A DNA stretch of 64,000 nucleotides from Tubulanus polymorphus (lineage: Eukaryota > Nemertea > Palaeonemertea > Tubulaniformes > Tubulanidae). The notes below the pieces were generated by a model. That model was not told the origin of the DNA and ran no database searches. It saw only the letters and a program-made list of their open reading frames with translations. Below, piece by piece: positions 34,365 to 48,034 of the stretch. Within the stretch, counting starts at the first letter, position 1; the number at the start of each line of letters is the position of its first letter. A program made the position numbers and the translations under genes. The stretch is from NCBI RefSeq assembly GCF_964204645.1, contig NC_134031.1:2587001-2651000 (forward strand), in the 5' to 3' direction.

Positions 34365-37300
34365 ATGCAGAGAGTTGCAGTTTTTCACCCCTTTTATGGT
34401 AGATTTTGTGTCGCTTTGATGATAATTTGTGGTTTGCAGTTGTCGGCTTCTGAAAATGAAAAAGAAGGTGAGTACGTGATGAACCACACGGCCGACCGAC
34501 GACACAATTTCTCAGCCCAGTGCAGTAGTATTCGGTATAATAGGATATTATGAAATCTCTCTTAGGGAACATGGTCAAAATCTTTTGAGAAGTCGAATTA
34601 TGCGATGCCTATGTCCATTCCTTTGTCAACAAGCATATCAGTTGGTCCGTGTGTCTGTCGTATGTGGACCGGTGTAAATTCAAATTGCTTCCCTCTCACC
34701 CTGTCTTGATGTTGCCTTTGTTGGACCCTGCTGATAATTTCTCTTTTGAAAAGTTTGATAACAACACCAACGGTGAAGTTAAGAGATAGCAATCAGGCGA
34801 TAATTACTAGATTTATAATACCGAACTCATTTAAAGATAGGGCACACATTCGCCAGTGGAGAAGTTTAATTTCATCAATTGACTTTGAAGAATTAGCAGT
34901 GTAGCGCAGGGACGAATAAAACACATATCAATGAACGACCCCAGTATCCCTGTAGGCCTATATATTTTACTTGGATTCTGGGGTTGATCATTGATACTGG
35001 TTTCATGTATTCACTACCAGTATCAATTGTCCCTATGAGAATTAGAATTTCATTGCTGTTTATTCAATGTTGTCTAATCTGACCCACAACCCTAACGCCT
35101 TACATTTCATTTTATTCTAGACAAGTACTCAAAGGCCTGTTGTCGATATTTTTTATTTAAAGGTATCACTTTTGATTTTAGATCTTATTGTTTTTACCGT
35201 GGCAACTGAAAATACCGATGGATTTCAACGATTTATGAGATCGGCCAAAAAATATGATTACAACGTAAAGGTAGGTATCTCGTAGACAGTGTTTTGTGTC
35301 CGTTCATTTATTACATATTCATTTCATGAAAACCCTGAAATCGGTGCTTGCTTAATTTTACAGGTTTTAGGCATGGGTACAGACTGGTTAGGTGGTAATA
35401 TGGAAGGGCTTGGAGGTGGACAGAAAGTAAAGTTACTGTCCGACGCCCTAGAACCGTATAAAGATGATGAAAATCTTTTGGTTATGTTCGTTGACAGGTG
35501 AGTGCACCTGTGTAAAGTATTCTCAAATTTAAAACTACATTCAACCCCCGATATACCGCCCACATCGGTGCAGAACGATTTTGGCGGTATAGAGAGTATG
35601 GCGGTATATCAGGGGGTGTTTTACTATGTATTTGTATTGAGATGTACATTAAGAAAACCTGGCGGTAGGCGGGGGTGGCGGTAAATGGGAGGGCGGTAAA
35701 TGGAAGGGTTGTATATCGGGGTTTGATGAGGACCACATTGTGCAGCTTTCGTAATAGCATTATGATAAAAATTTCAAGCTCATAGATGCAAAATGTGCCA
35801 GAAGTTTTTTGAAACCAGGGATAACCTAAAGAATACGTAATTTCGAATTTCAGTTACGACCTTGTGTTTACCCAAAGTGGCGACGAAATCAAGAAACTAT
35901 TCACGAAAATGGATGCGAAAGTTGTTTTTGGCGCCGAAGATTTCTGTTGGCCCGATCAGAGTCTGATTGTAAGTTCGTTTTGTTCAGTGCAGCATAAATC
36001 TGAAAACAGCGTGAAAACATAACCTACCCTTCTTGATCCACTGTATCATCTTTGATATCGATAATTTTTATAATGACGTCATTTGATAGCGATATTGAAG
36101 ATTGTTATCTATGTACTGTTGTATTTTTATGAGACAACAACGTCAAACACAACAGCAACACTCAGAATAATCTGTTAACATCTTTCAACACGTGCCTCAA
36201 GAAAAACTCCATCCAAATCACTGATAATGACAGTTGATATCTTCAAACTGTTTAAAAAATCTTTATACCGCCTAATATTGTCTGACTAATAATTTTGACA
36301 ACAGAGTGGTCACTTTCCGGATAAAATTTTTTTCATAGCCACATCATTTGAGGAGAACAATCTTTATGGGAAATGCTTCAGCTTTAGACTTGAAAGAAAT
36401 TCCAAAAATTAATCTGATGATTTCCTTTATAGCAAAATTCATGGATGCATCGCTAAGGATATTTCATCTGAATTTTGCGATTGTTTTTTTTTTAGTCGCG
36501 TTACCCTGCAGTGCGAAGCAATGAGAAGAAATATCTCAATTCCGGAGGTTAGTATGTAAAGATGGAATAAAAATCTCAAATTTGGCCCGACCCTAATTTT
36601 AGCACCAGACAAATGATTGCGTTTGAATTGCAACTAGCATCGGAAATGATCCACTTCGCTTTGTTTGAGCATTGTTTAGTATCGAGTGAATAGTTTGCGT
36701 GTGAGCGCGCTCTCTAATTAGGCACGGGCCAAATTTGGCCCGAGTCTGATCGGTGCCAATTTGGCCCGGGCCAAATCGTCTCCGTGTGATCGCGGCTTAT
36801 TTTATGGCGCACGAGCTTTCGCTACTAATGTGATCACCTGATGAAGCCAGAACTAGAATAAACAGAACTAGCCATAAAAACAACAAGTGTAACCATAGAA
36901 ACAACAAAACAACAAAATTCTAAACAATGAATGATTAGATGTTTTGTTACAAAGTAGATTTGAAGGGGGATGAAGATTGCAGGTTTCAATTTGATGAGTT
37001 CATGGGATTAGATTTGATTGTGGGACTTCTTCATTCATGAGATTGCGTTGTTTAATTTCGTCGGTTTGATATTTTCACTGGTATGTATTTTTCAGGGTTT
37101 ATCGGGTACGCGTCGACTATTTATCAAATCGTCACTAATTCACCGATTGACGACGATGAGGATGACCAGTTGTATTATACTCGTATATTTCTGGACGAGG
37201 ATTCGAGGGTGAGTGGAATTCTCTTTCCCCACTGAGCATCACTCGATTTCCTTATAAACTTTTCCTTATATATAGAAAATGCTTTTAAAGCCGCTTGAAA

Positions 37301-40300
37301 CCCCTTTAATTTGAGCAAAATGCCCAAAACTCCTTTAAAAACCTTTTGATATGATATGATATTATTTATTTTCTCCACAAAAAAGTTTTTTGATGATTAA
37401 CAATATATATTGAATGGTTGATTAACAATATGGAGAGGGACACCAAGCAAGCTTTAAAGCTGTACACAGCTACAAGTGCTGAGGCGAGGTGCCCCAGTGA
37501 ATATAGGCAATTTGAATAATAGGCAATTAGCAATGTCTGTAGTTTGTACCTAAATCAGTACAGTTGGAATCCAGGATTTTTTTAACCCGATTAGGAGGTT
37601 ACCGCATTAGAAGCTGAGTTCAAGGTACCGTGTATAGGATAGAAATTTTTGGATATGAAAGTGATGCAGACAATTCCTCGAAATATGAAATTTTCTCCTT
37701 AAAAACTCCTGAAATGGCCGGGAATCTGTTGGGACCTTGTAATAAGCCTATTCGAGGTTTCTTTTACCTCTGTCAAAACGTCGATCAACATTTCCTAGAC
37801 ATGAGAATTTTATCAAGGAATGATTTGCTGGTTAATTATATCTCTTCTCCATTTTAAATCACAGGACCAACTAAAAATCAAACTCGACACGAAGGCAGAA
37901 ATCTTTCAGAATCTAAACGGAGCTTTAGGTGGGTAATATTTTTGTCGATGCTTGAAAAAGTTTCGTTTGAAATTTCGATCGCGCGTTAGTTTTATTCTTT
38001 TTAATGTTTATTCAACAGATGAAGTGACTCTGAAATTTAAAGGCGAAAATGGATTTTTGTATAATACTAGAACTGGTTCGACTCCTGTCGTTATTCATGG
38101 AAATGGACCAATAAAGGTGGGTGATTTTTCATTTCTTTTATGGAGTAGATTTTGTTGGATCTGATTAAATTCGAAGATAAATGTTGTACACTGTTTGCTG
38201 TTTCTTCTCAGTTGCTACGTACTATGAGTTATCTCGTAATTGGCAATGAAATATCATGGTCAGCTAACATTCACAATGGACCAATGAGCATTGAGAATGA
38301 AGCATAGTTTGTTCACATTGCCAGCCAATCAGGAACTGTGTCATTCCCGTTAGCCAAAGAGCAAATATCGAACAGTGAATGTGAAAGATCAGCTATAAAT
38401 AAGATAACACGTAGCTGATTCTTCACAAATCTACCCTTTTCCAACAAAGCGCCCATTTCTATTCTCAAGTCCATCCCCTTCAAAGAATCTTAGATGTCCT
38501 GTTGTAACCGTACCATCCAACTGGAATGTGACTTAGAATGAAGTTGGTTCAAGAAGAACCAACTGGAGTGAACCGTAGAAAGCAAAATGAATTCCGCTTT
38601 AAGTTGTTACATCGAACTGGTTTATATTTGACTCGTTTCAGCCTGAGTTCAACCGATTGACGAATTACCTGGCTAAATCGTGGACTCCCGTCTACAACTG
38701 TCTCGTTTGCAAGGAAGAGAAAATAAGTCTGAAAGGTTTAAAGGTAGTGAAGAAAGAACGAACGATTGAGTTCTTTCGTGTTATCGTACCTTGATGTAAA
38801 AATGTGGAAAAATCTGGGGAAAACTATTTGAGCAAAATGTGAAAAATCCCTGTGTGTGATTGTTATGAAAACAGTCAATTTGTGAGGATTTGAAAAATGT
38901 GAAAATTCCAGAGTTCATCAATCCCGACTACGTGTATTTATGAGTTTTACTAGGTTTTTTATGTGAATATTTGTGTATTTCTAGGAGGAGGATTACCCAA
39001 CCGTACAGATTTCTATTTTCATCGAATTTCCGACGCCGTTCCTTGATATTTTCTTTCAACGACTGGTTGATTTAATTTATCCCAAGTCAAAAATAGATAT
39101 CTTTCTCCATTGCAAGGTATAGTATTAAAACTATCATAAGACAGGCCTGATGATTGATGATGTTCAATTGCTTTAAAGATCATTTTATAAAGAGACATTT
39201 TAGTTGATATTTGGCTCGTGTTTTTTAAGGTCCATCATCCATCATAATTTTGTAATCTTATGTACAGCGCTAGGGCCACTGACCAGAAAAACAGGGAAAA
39301 CTCTATAAAGAAATTCAAGGAAAACTCGGGGAATTTGAAAAATTTTATAGCGTGTTTCTTAATCAATACGTGATAAAATGGAAAAAAAATGAATGAATTG
39401 TTACATTTAAAACCTAGAAATTTCACTTGCGGGGAATTTTGTGAAATCATCGAAAATCAGGGAAAACTCATGGCGATTTTCAAATGGGCAGAAAGTGGGT
39501 GCACCCTGTTAGAGCCTTAAGGCTTTGAGTCTAGAAATACGACACACTATCACGAGTACTAATAATAGTCTCCCAATCTAGGGATTTACGAGAAATAATT
39601 ATAACTTATATGATATAATTGATCATTTACAACTCTTCCAATGTCGGAGATTTATTCATCACGTTTTATAGTTCGTCATCACTTTCTCTTGTTTTCGACA
39701 GATTCGAAAACAAATGGATGTCGTCAATAAATTCATGGAAGATCATAAACCGGAGTATAATTCATTCACGGTTGTCGATTATGAAGGAGAAACCGCCGAA
39801 GAAACCGCTCGTAATAAAGCTGTGTGAGTATGCAGGGTCCCTACAACTCCTTGAATCCTTGAAAACTCCTTGATTTTTGAATATATTTTTCAAGGTCCTT
39901 GAAAATCCTTTAATTTTGAGAAATATCCATAAACTCCTTGAAACTCCTTAAATTCTGGGAAAGTCCTGGGAAGGTCCTTTTCAGAAGACAGTGTATTCTA
40001 TTATTCTTCATTGTGTGACTTGTGAGTGAAAGTTGTTTCACTTTGAGATTTAAAACATTTAAACATGTAAAACCAAAACGGCACACTCAACAACTGATCA
40101 AAATTTGAGAAAAACATGGATTTTGTTTTTGAATTTTCGACTTTTTTTCCTTATATATGACCGCGAAAACCTCCTTGAATTTTGAAAATTACTCCTTGTA
40201 AATTCCTTGAAAAGTCCTTGAATTCTGGATACCAGGAATTGTAGGAACCTTGGTATGACTGAAAAACTGCTTTGAATTCATTGAAATATCCATAGACTTG

Positions 40301-43300
40301 AGGGTCCACATTTATAGATACATTTTAACTTGAACCTTTGGAGTTAATTGAACTATCGCCAGTGTATCATAAATGATCACGCAATGGATGATATCTAATT
40401 GATGAGACCTTATTTTTTTCTTGTATTATAATTCATTATTACTGTTATTATTGTCATGAATACTGTTACTATAATTTTTACTATGATTTTTATGATTATT
40501 ATTATTCATGAAGTAATTCTTATCATTAATTATTACTATTAAAATTATTATTATTATTATTATTATTATTACTACTATATCTCTTTTGTACACAATTGCA
40601 CCAATAATGCACTATGCACAGGGTTTCATTGCCTTAATTTTTAAGTACAGCCTTTCGGCTGGCACTGTATCCCTCGAAACCTACATCATGCATTTATGAG
40701 AAAAAGAAAGATACAATTATATTGTATGTGCAGTTTACGAAAAATAAACATCTATCTAATATCTATCTATCACCAGTCACAATGAGTCGTACGTGTTCTG
40801 CATTCTTTGAAGCGACCGTCTCTCCCATTTACAATGAGAGACTAGTTACACACCGCCACCGACAATCTTGCCAACCTTGACGTTTATTATCTCGACAATT
40901 TCGAGATTTAATGTATCTAAACCCCATCTTCAGAGAAACAGTAATAAGGTTATTATACACTGATAAATCATCAGTTTATCCATCAAAGGGTTTGAAATGT
41001 TTGTAAAAATGTTCGTATTTTACTGTGAAGTATAAATGATGGCAATTTCAAGATTTAATGTATCTAAATCCCATCTTCAGAGAAACAGTAATAAGGTTAT
41101 TATACACTGATAAATCATCAGTTTATCCATCAAAGGGTTTGAAATGTTTCTAAAAATGTTCGTATTTTTACCGCGAAGTATAAATGATGGCATGGGTTAG
41201 AAGAGTTTATTGCTTGTTATCCTTAAATTTGACGCTTAAATATCGCACTTCATTGAAATCGGTCTCTCTGGGGCCAGTTGCTCAAAAGTTAGTTACAGTT
41301 AACGAATAGATAGTTGACATAGTGACAATCGAAAGTTCATTGTTACTATGGCATTTATCCGCTGGTTATCCTTTACCAACTTCTGAGCAACTGGTCCGAT
41401 GTCTTAAACCTCTACTCTGTTGAGTAATTATGTAATGCGTTTATTGTTTCAGTGATGAATGTTTATTACGTCAGTGTCAATATATGTTTGTCGTCGATTC
41501 TGAAGCGCAGTTCACCAATCCTAAAACGCTTCAACTTCTCATAGAACAGAACAGGTGATTAACAATCAAATAATGTAAAATCCTACAATTACCGCAGAAA
41601 GAAGATCGAGTCCACAATGTTCCCTTGAGATCTTGTTTAATTCGATGTTTCACCTACACCTCATAGTCATCTTTCTATATTTCTCAAGTACAGGAATTTA
41701 GTTCCAGTATTTCCTGAAAATGACTGTTAGATACACCGCACTGTGGTGTAGTTGCACTATAGCCGTATGCTTGTTATTCAACACACTGGGGTGAAATTTT
41801 TTTTTAACTATCAAATTATCCCCAGGGTTGAAAATAAGCTCGAGGGAACATTTTGGACTTGTTTTTCCTCCTAACTGTAGGATTTGATATAAACGATGCG
41901 AGTATTTCATCATGGATCTCTGCTAGCTCCAGCGTTCTAGAGCCTCTTATATTAACGTCGCAAATCTTTGAGTATTTTTCAAAGCTTCAATGTTGAAAAT
42001 CTGTCGGTGTTTTTTCTTGCAGATCGATAATCGCCCCGTTGCTGGTCCGTCCCGGGCGAATGTGGTCGAATTTCTGGGGAGCCATCACGAAGGTGGAATT
42101 TTATCAACGATCCGAGGATTATTCGGACATCGTCAGTGGAAACAGAGTGTAAGAATCTTTACTTGTCGTATTATCGTTGATGAAATTTCAGAGAGATCCA
42201 GATTTATTTTTCCCTGCAGGGGTGAATCAAGGAATTCTGGCTCTCTTCTTGCAAATCATGGGAAAAGTGAGGAAATTTGGATTTTTGGTGTCTTCTTGTT
42301 CTTGCTGGTGATGAGTGGCACAAAAAAACCTTGAAACCTTGAAGAATCCTCTCTGAGGATATCTTGAAACTTCATCAGGGAATTCTAGACATCATGTGGT
42401 CGCATTGGTCTCATGCATTAAAACGTTGACAATGAATTTTAATTTGTAGAGGGGTGTGGAATGTACCTCATATCGGTGTAACGTATCTCATCCAAGCTCA
42501 CAAACTCGCTCAAATGAAAGGCATTTACTCAAAAGATCGCAGGGACGCTGACTTAGCATTCGCTTCAAATCTACGCAAAAGGGTAAGATTTATCAAGAAC
42601 ATAAGATTTATCTTGTCCATGAAATTGGATTCTCATGGAAATTTCCCCCCCATCCTTATTTATTGAAGATGTAGATGTCAAAATGATATGTTTTATTTGA
42701 ATATTTCAATTTTGTAACTGAATGCTACATTTTAATGTACTGCAGTGAAAGTTTGTATGGTATAGAAGTTATCGAAATAGTAAACAAACAAAAAAACATC
42801 AACTTTGTGAAACTGGAAATTTCATAATTTTGTTTGTTATAGGGAATGTTCATGTATTTGATGAATATGAATTCATACGGACACCTGATCAACAATGAGA
42901 ACTACGACCTATCACCAAAACATCCTGATTTATATCAAATATTTGATAATAGACCGGTGAGTAGCTTGCGTAGTTTGCTGACTGAGTTCCTCGCGTACCC
43001 AGGGTTCAGATATGTATGGTAATTTGATGTGAAAAAATTCAAATAATCACAGAAAAATTATGTGAAGGAGAATGATTAGAAATGTGTGTAGTTATAATAG
43101 TTATGCCTACATTCGATATATATTTTTGTAGGAATGGGAAATGAAATATATACACAGCGAACATCTTAACAGTTTGAAAGATGATTATGTACCAAAACAG
43201 GTAAATGTAGATTGATTCTATACAGTTCTTTAGCAAGACATGGTTCTTCTTCATAGGCCTAGTGGTATTAAGGCAGGTTTCGATTGATAAAAATTCTTAA

Positions 43301-45416
43301 TTTCAGCCGTGTCCCGATGTTTACTGGTTTCCCGTCGTTACTGCGAAATATTGCTGGGACCTGATCGACGAGATGGAGAATTTTGGAAAATGGTCGGGCG
43401 GCAAAAATGAGGTAAAACGTTAAATCAATGAAATGCTGATGCGAAAGTGATCAGATTTCTGATTCGACGGGTTTTGTTATTTTGTTTACAGGATACTAGA
43501 TTAGCGACTGGTTATGAAAACGTACCCACAGTTGATATACACATGAATCAGATCAGTTACGACAGACACTGGCTGGAATTTCTGCGTCTCTACATTCAAC
43601 CACTTCAACAGAAAGTCTACACGGGGTATTTCCACGACGTAAGTCAACACTTGAACCTCGTCTGACTGGAATTCAGGCGATTTGACGAGGGTTTCGTATG
43701 AATGATTACTGACTTCAGGTCTTGCTTCGCCTGCTGCATTCAAACAACCTCATTTAGAACATTCCAAATTTAGTCCGTTATGTTTTAGAACGGACCAAGC
43801 ATTGACTACTAAAGTCTGTTCTAAAGTGGTTCCATTAGAGAAAATAGACCATCTAAAACCGACCTATCTAGTTCCGTTCTAAATTTTGGAAGCATGGTTC
43901 CCACAGGACAGGGAAATTGGGAAAAACTTGGGAATTTTGAAATATTAATTCCCAGTTTGGAAATATTTGGGAATTTGAAAAATTTTTTCAAATCAGGGAA
44001 ATATTTGGGAAATTCATTACATTTCACGTATTGCATTTGCCAAGGGCAACTTTCTCAGCGATTTCCCTTGAAAAACACCTTTATCAACCATTTACCACTA
44101 AAATGTCGACTTGATGGTATCTGTTCATTTCCATTTGGGAAAATTGAAAAATCACCAATGAAATATTTGGGAAAAACTTGGGAATTTTTAATTCATGTAA
44201 CTGTGGGAACTATGTGGAAGGGATCTGTATGTATTACTAGAAACATAGCATTCATTGCCTGTTAATCGCAGTGTCGTGTCTAGCTAGACGAGTAATAACA
44301 GCTGATTTAGAAACGTGTATGAACCTGATTATCTCGTCGTTGCTCGTCTATAGCTGCTGTTTATGTATCGTGTATTTTTTTTAGCCACCTCAAGCTGTGA
44401 TGAACTTCGTCGTAAGATACAAACCCACGGAACAACCGCTCCTCAGACCTCACCACGATTCTTCTACTTACACGTTAAATATGGCTCTGAATAGAGCAAA
44501 CGTTGACTACGAGGTAAGCCTCAAATCTACCCTCAAAATATATATTTATATATGGTTTCCCAGGTTCTTCTCTGGGCCCAGTTTCACGAAAAAGTTTAAG
44601 TCTAAAACAGTTAAGTTTGAATTGTTGTCCTCATTGAAAACATGAAGTAACCAATGGCAATTACACCAAAAATTAAAAGTTAAACTTCTTTGTGAAACTG
44701 GGCCCTGGTCTCTCTCTGTTTGATTGAGAAAAGAAACAAAACCGAAGGATTGTGGGGATAGAGAAGCATACAATAACTAGTACATGTACTTAGAATTGGG
44801 GACACTTGGCACATCTGCAACAATAGCAGGGATTGATGCCTGATATGCCTGAGTGCGCAGGTACTTGCACAATTTGCCTGCTATGATGTCATCATTAGCC
44901 GATCAGAATCGCTATGATGTCATTAGCCAATCGGAATCACGGTATGCTATTTATAGCTATCCATGAATTTACTTCAGTAATTACACGACTGGCTATCTGA
45001 TTGGTGCCGTATGTTTTCTTGTGGCTAAGCTGTGCATGTGACCGCATCTGGCAGAGTCTCGTGAAGTCTCCCTGCCAGGGGAGGATGAAATTAGCACTGC
45101 ACTAGAGAAAATTCAGTACGCAACTTGGAAAATTACTTAATCTTTTTGTTCTAAAATTATGCAATTTCAGAAATGACTCGTTTCATTTCACTTTAAAGAA
45201 CATATGACTTGCATGATTTCCGAGTTTGATTCGAAGATGTTTTGATTGTGTAATTTTCAGGGCGGCGGTGCTCGGTTTATTCGATACGATTGCGCTGTGA
45301 GGAATACACGTCAGGGATGGGGGTTACTTCATCCCGGTCGATTGACTCATTACCACGAGGGACTAAGAACGACCAACGGCACGCGTTATATCATGGTCTC
45401 CTTCATCGATCCGTAA
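34365..45416 (+). CDS. PLOD: Procollagen-lysine 2-oxoglutarate 5-dioxygenase (lysyl hydroxylase)
   Basis: Twenty exons: 34365-34467, 35182-35270, 35364-35497, 35854-35968, 36496-36547, 37096-37208, 37865-37928, 38019-38116, 38642-38743, 38985-39116, 39702-39823, 41453-41554, 42023-42148, 42450-42582, 42843-42956, 43132-43200, 43307-43411, 43492-43638, 44385-44513 and 45261-45416. All phases agree, giving 734 residues (vertebrate forms are about 727-738). A signal peptide (about 1-28) leads to an N-terminal glycosyltransferase-like domain with FVDSYDLVF (Asp108 and Asp111, the metal-binding pair of LH3-type enzymes) and NSGGFIGYA. The C-terminal Fe(II)/2-oxoglutarate domain has RPHHD (His663, Asp665), His715 in THYHEGL and Arg725 in GTRYIMVSF. 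It hydroxylates collagen lysines in the ER; kept glycosyltransferase residues suggest it may also glycosylate hydroxylysine, as LH3 does. It appears intact. The introns carry many repeats. Confidence 0.96.
35543..35724. mobile_element. Fold-back element with GATATACCGCCC ends
   Basis: Starts AACCCCCGATATACCGCCC and ends TTGTATATCGGGGTTT, an inverted repeat, with more GGCGGTA words inside. A fragment sharing GAGAGTATGGCGGTATATCAG occurs near 57650 in the WDR38 gene, so it is dispersed. Confidence 0.65.
37290..37730 (+). repeat. Dispersed repeat family A, copy 3
   Basis: Lies in a PLOD intron. It shares with 16840 and 25300 the ordered words AATTTGAGCAAAATGCCC, ATAGGCAATT, CCAGGATTT, GTGTATAGGATAGAAATT, GATATGAAAGTGATGCAGAC and TTCCTCGAAATATGAAATTT. 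Confidence 0.75.
39275..39505. mobile_element. MITE-like element, family B, copy 2
   Basis: Starts near AGGGCCACTGACCAG and ends GGGTGCACCCTGTTA. It matches 24638-24880 in order and orientation. It lies in a PLOD intron. Confidence 0.55.
39836..40240. repeat. CTCCTTGAA-rich repeat cluster
   Basis: Begins AGGGTCCCTACAACTCCTTG and has many ACTCCTTGAA and GTCCTTGAA words at both ends. The right part includes ACTCCTTG...AAAGTCCTTGAATTCTGG. It is related to the ends of family A and to 52036-52226. It lies directly after PLOD exon 11. Confidence 0.55.
40897..41188 (+). repeat. Tandem duplication, about 144 bp, two copies
   Basis: The sequence from CAATTTCGAGATTTAATG (40899) is repeated from CAATTTCAAGATTTAATG (41043) with few changes; both copies end TATAAATGATGGCA. 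It lies in a PLOD intron. Confidence 0.85.
41270..41397. mobile_element. Fold-back element, GCCAGTTGCTCA family, copy 1
   Basis: Starts GGGGCCAGTTGCTCAAAAGT and ends CTTCTGAGCAACTGGTCC, an imperfect terminal inverted repeat. The inside has AACAATGAACTT-like and TATGGCATTTATCC words. Matching copies lie at 45494-45617 and 58556-58686, with diverged ones near 56910-57000 and 61540-61640. Confidence 0.8.
44574..44705. mobile_element. Fold-back element with GGGCCCAGTTTCAC ends
   Basis: Starts GGGCCCAGTTTCACGAAAAA and ends TTTGTGAAACTGGGCCC, an almost perfect inverted repeat of about 17 bases, over 132 bases in total. It lies in the last PLOD intron. Confidence 0.8.
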
Positions 45417-45493
45417 ACGAACAAGATTCGAGATCATTGATAATTTGCATTTGAACACGATACAGTCAAACCTGATTAAATCCCCTTAATTAG

Positions 45494-45617
45494 CGGCCGG
45501 TTGCTCTTGAAGTAACTGGTGGACGAATATCATAGTTCCTACGCAATTTCGATTGTTACTGTACTATGGCATTATCCACCAGTTAACTCTTAACCATTTC
45601 TTTTGAGCAACTGACCC
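45494..45617. mobile_element. Fold-back element, GCCAGTTGCTCA family, copy 2
   Basis: Starts CGGCCGGTTGCTCTTGAAGT and ends TTTTGAGCAACTGACC; the inside matches the copy at 41270 (TATGGCATTATCCACC). It lies within the 3' UTR of PLOD. Confidence 0.7.
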
Positions 45618-46086
45618 AGAATTTCTTTTGGCCATAAACCTATTTATGTATTTTGAATGCCACATAGGATTTCTCGTGAGATTGATCGTATTATGTTCCC
45701 GATTAAGTCGATATCTTTACGACGAACAACAGGTGGGTCACTCTCGAAGCTGTAAGTTCAATGATTGTTTCAATGTAACCGTGTTAGAGCAATGTAGAAA
45801 AATGGCAAATATCAAATTACGCAATAAGCCCAACAAAGCAATCCATGTTGACAGATGTTTTATAACAGTCAGTAGTTCTGGAGTGTTCAATTCTATATTA
45901 TGTAGTGCATGGTAGTAAAATGAATCTAGACATTGCGTTTGTTTCAGTCATAATAACTCAAAACTCTTTCACAGTTTACGACTGTATTTTATACTTATTT
46001 AGATTAGCTTCGACATATCATTATTGTCTTTTATTATACATTATTGTGTTATTTTCTCGAATATGATAATATCATCTTGTCGAAGT

Positions 46087-46092
46087 ATTAAA
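46087..46092 (+). terminator. Candidate polyadenylation signal of PLOD
   Basis: ATTAAA is followed about 15-30 bases later by a TTTTTGTAGG...TTCTTGTA stretch. It would give a 3' UTR of about 690 bases. Other signals cannot be excluded. Confidence 0.4.
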
Positions 46093-47464
46093 CACAATTT
46101 TTGTAGGGACGACGTTCTTGTACTGTAGACTCTCGGGTAGACGCAAACACACATAGAACTACTGATGACCCTGATATGTTGGTATATGATGAAGTTTGTT
46201 CGCCCTTGATGAAAACCAGTCTCAGTAAAGTTTGTCTCAATGTTTTTTATGTATATATTGGTGCTGCCTTTTTATTACCGTAATGAGATTAGTCACAGAT
46301 CAAAGAAAAAACAATTATCAAGTCATCGATAGATTTTGTAATGCTAGAATCGATGTATTTTAATCTTTGTATAAAAATGAATGATTTTCAATCAGGTATT
46401 CATAATAGCCGACCGGATGATGATTTAGTTTATTTCGTCGTAATTTATCCGAAATTATCGATCAGCTCCGGGAACCAGTTCGACAGATGTGATTTAAAAA
46501 ATCGAAATTACTTTGTTTTGACTTATCGGGTATTTCCGTAACAAAACAAATTGTATCAACAAACGAAAATCAAACCCACGGAATCAAAAGTCAAATTAAA
46601 CCCTCACTACTGTAGAACTGGGTCCAGAGTCAGTTATGGTTAAGTGGGTATAACTGGCTACAGTATTTCATGTAGAAGATTATTCATGTACTTAAATTAA
46701 ATACCAGTAGCCTGTGTGTACTGTGTATATTCAACCTGTTTATGATATGAAGCATTTATCTGTTTACACAGTATAGTATTTTATGTACTCGTAAATATTT
46801 TATAACAATTGCATGATTTATATTATTATAAAAGTTAATATTGGCAAAATGAATAACAAAAACATATTCGTCTAAAACATCAGTATTTATTTATGTTGGT
46901 ACGATTGAGGTCTCTTGGTATTCATTCAAGTAATGATCGAAGGTGCTTTTATTCACCTTATTCATGCTTGATCGAACATTGAACTTGAATGAAAGTATGT
47001 CATATTTCTCGCTCGCACAACTTGTCTGTAAACAGAAAACGTACAGGTCACTGGACATGTATTACATTCTCTGATTATTGGATTTGTTTGCTATAGTCAA
47101 TGTGGAAAATGTTTTTATTCGATGACTGAAAGATTTCAGACTGTAATCTTCGCGTACCTTATACCATGCAGGCCTAATTCATTTATTCACGTGGCACAAG
47201 TGCTAATTTAAACAGGATACAGAAACTGCCATCTGTGTACATCATAGAAACCAAGATAAGACTGTTAATTGAAGGGAATGGTGTACATGGTAAAAATTAA
47301 TCTGATCCAATTAATTTCTTTCACTTAGCGAGCTACACTGTGTCATGCAGTCCTGTCACATTTCCGAGCGAGTATAAGATGTAAGTGATTATTAGCCAGC
47401 AGCTCACATTTCCGTCTCGAGCAGACTACCGATAATAGATACCATCCAGGATCGATTAACACCT

Positions 47465-47560
47465 GGGGGCCATTTCAAGGAACAAATTGACATTTCATTG
47501 AAGCTACATTAAGATTGTTATCATTACTAAAATTTTAATTATTTTTGTGAAATAGCCCCT
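47465..47560. mobile_element. Short fold-back element
   Basis: Starts GGGGGCCATTTCAAGGAAC and ends TTTTTGTGAAATAGCCCCT, an imperfect inverted repeat over about 96 bases, with an AT-rich core. Confidence 0.6.
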
Positions 47561-47814
47561 GATCTGACGATGACTCAACTGTTACCAGTGTTTAATGAGT
47601 AGTAATAAACCGATGTACGTGATCAGATTGTGGATATCCTTTAATACCCTGAAATCATCATTAAATTCATCAGTACCAAATCCTCGGGAGTCTAATTCAT
47701 AGATAAGACAAGATTCCCAGAGGAGAATCCTATATATCGTATCAATAATTCACATTGTTGATTCATGTTATGAATTTTTGATCGACCCACATAAAGAATG
47801 CATCATTGCATTTG

Positions 47815-47975
47815 GGATCATTCATTTATTACGTACGCATTAGCAGAGGGGGGAGGGGTAAGTGCAATTGCGTACTGTAATGCTTAATGTATATGAAAAG
47901 ATGGCCGATTTTGCGTACAGGGGGAGGGGGTTGAAAAAGTCAAATTTCATGCGTACGTAATGAATGAATGATCCC
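47815..47975. mobile_element. Fold-back element with long terminal inverted repeats
   Basis: Starts GGGATCATTCATTTATTACG and ends CGTAATGAATGAATGATCCC. The arms are about 27 bases and almost perfect (ACGTACGCAT against ATGCGTACGT). The interior has G-rich runs on both sides. This is a typical non-autonomous DNA transposon layout; the superfamily was not determined. Confidence 0.85.
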
Positions 47976-48034
47976 TTTCTTAATAGTCGAGAGTATCTAG
48001 AACTGAAGTCGAATACATCTGTTCATTTGTTAGC

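Larger units (their letters stand above)
46110..48030. other. Spacer between the convergent PLOD and CTDNEP1 genes
   Basis: AT-rich, with no exon seen. It contains two fold-back elements (47465-47560 and 47815-47975). A short open frame at 46341-46541 has no recognisable family or splice context. Confidence 0.4.
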
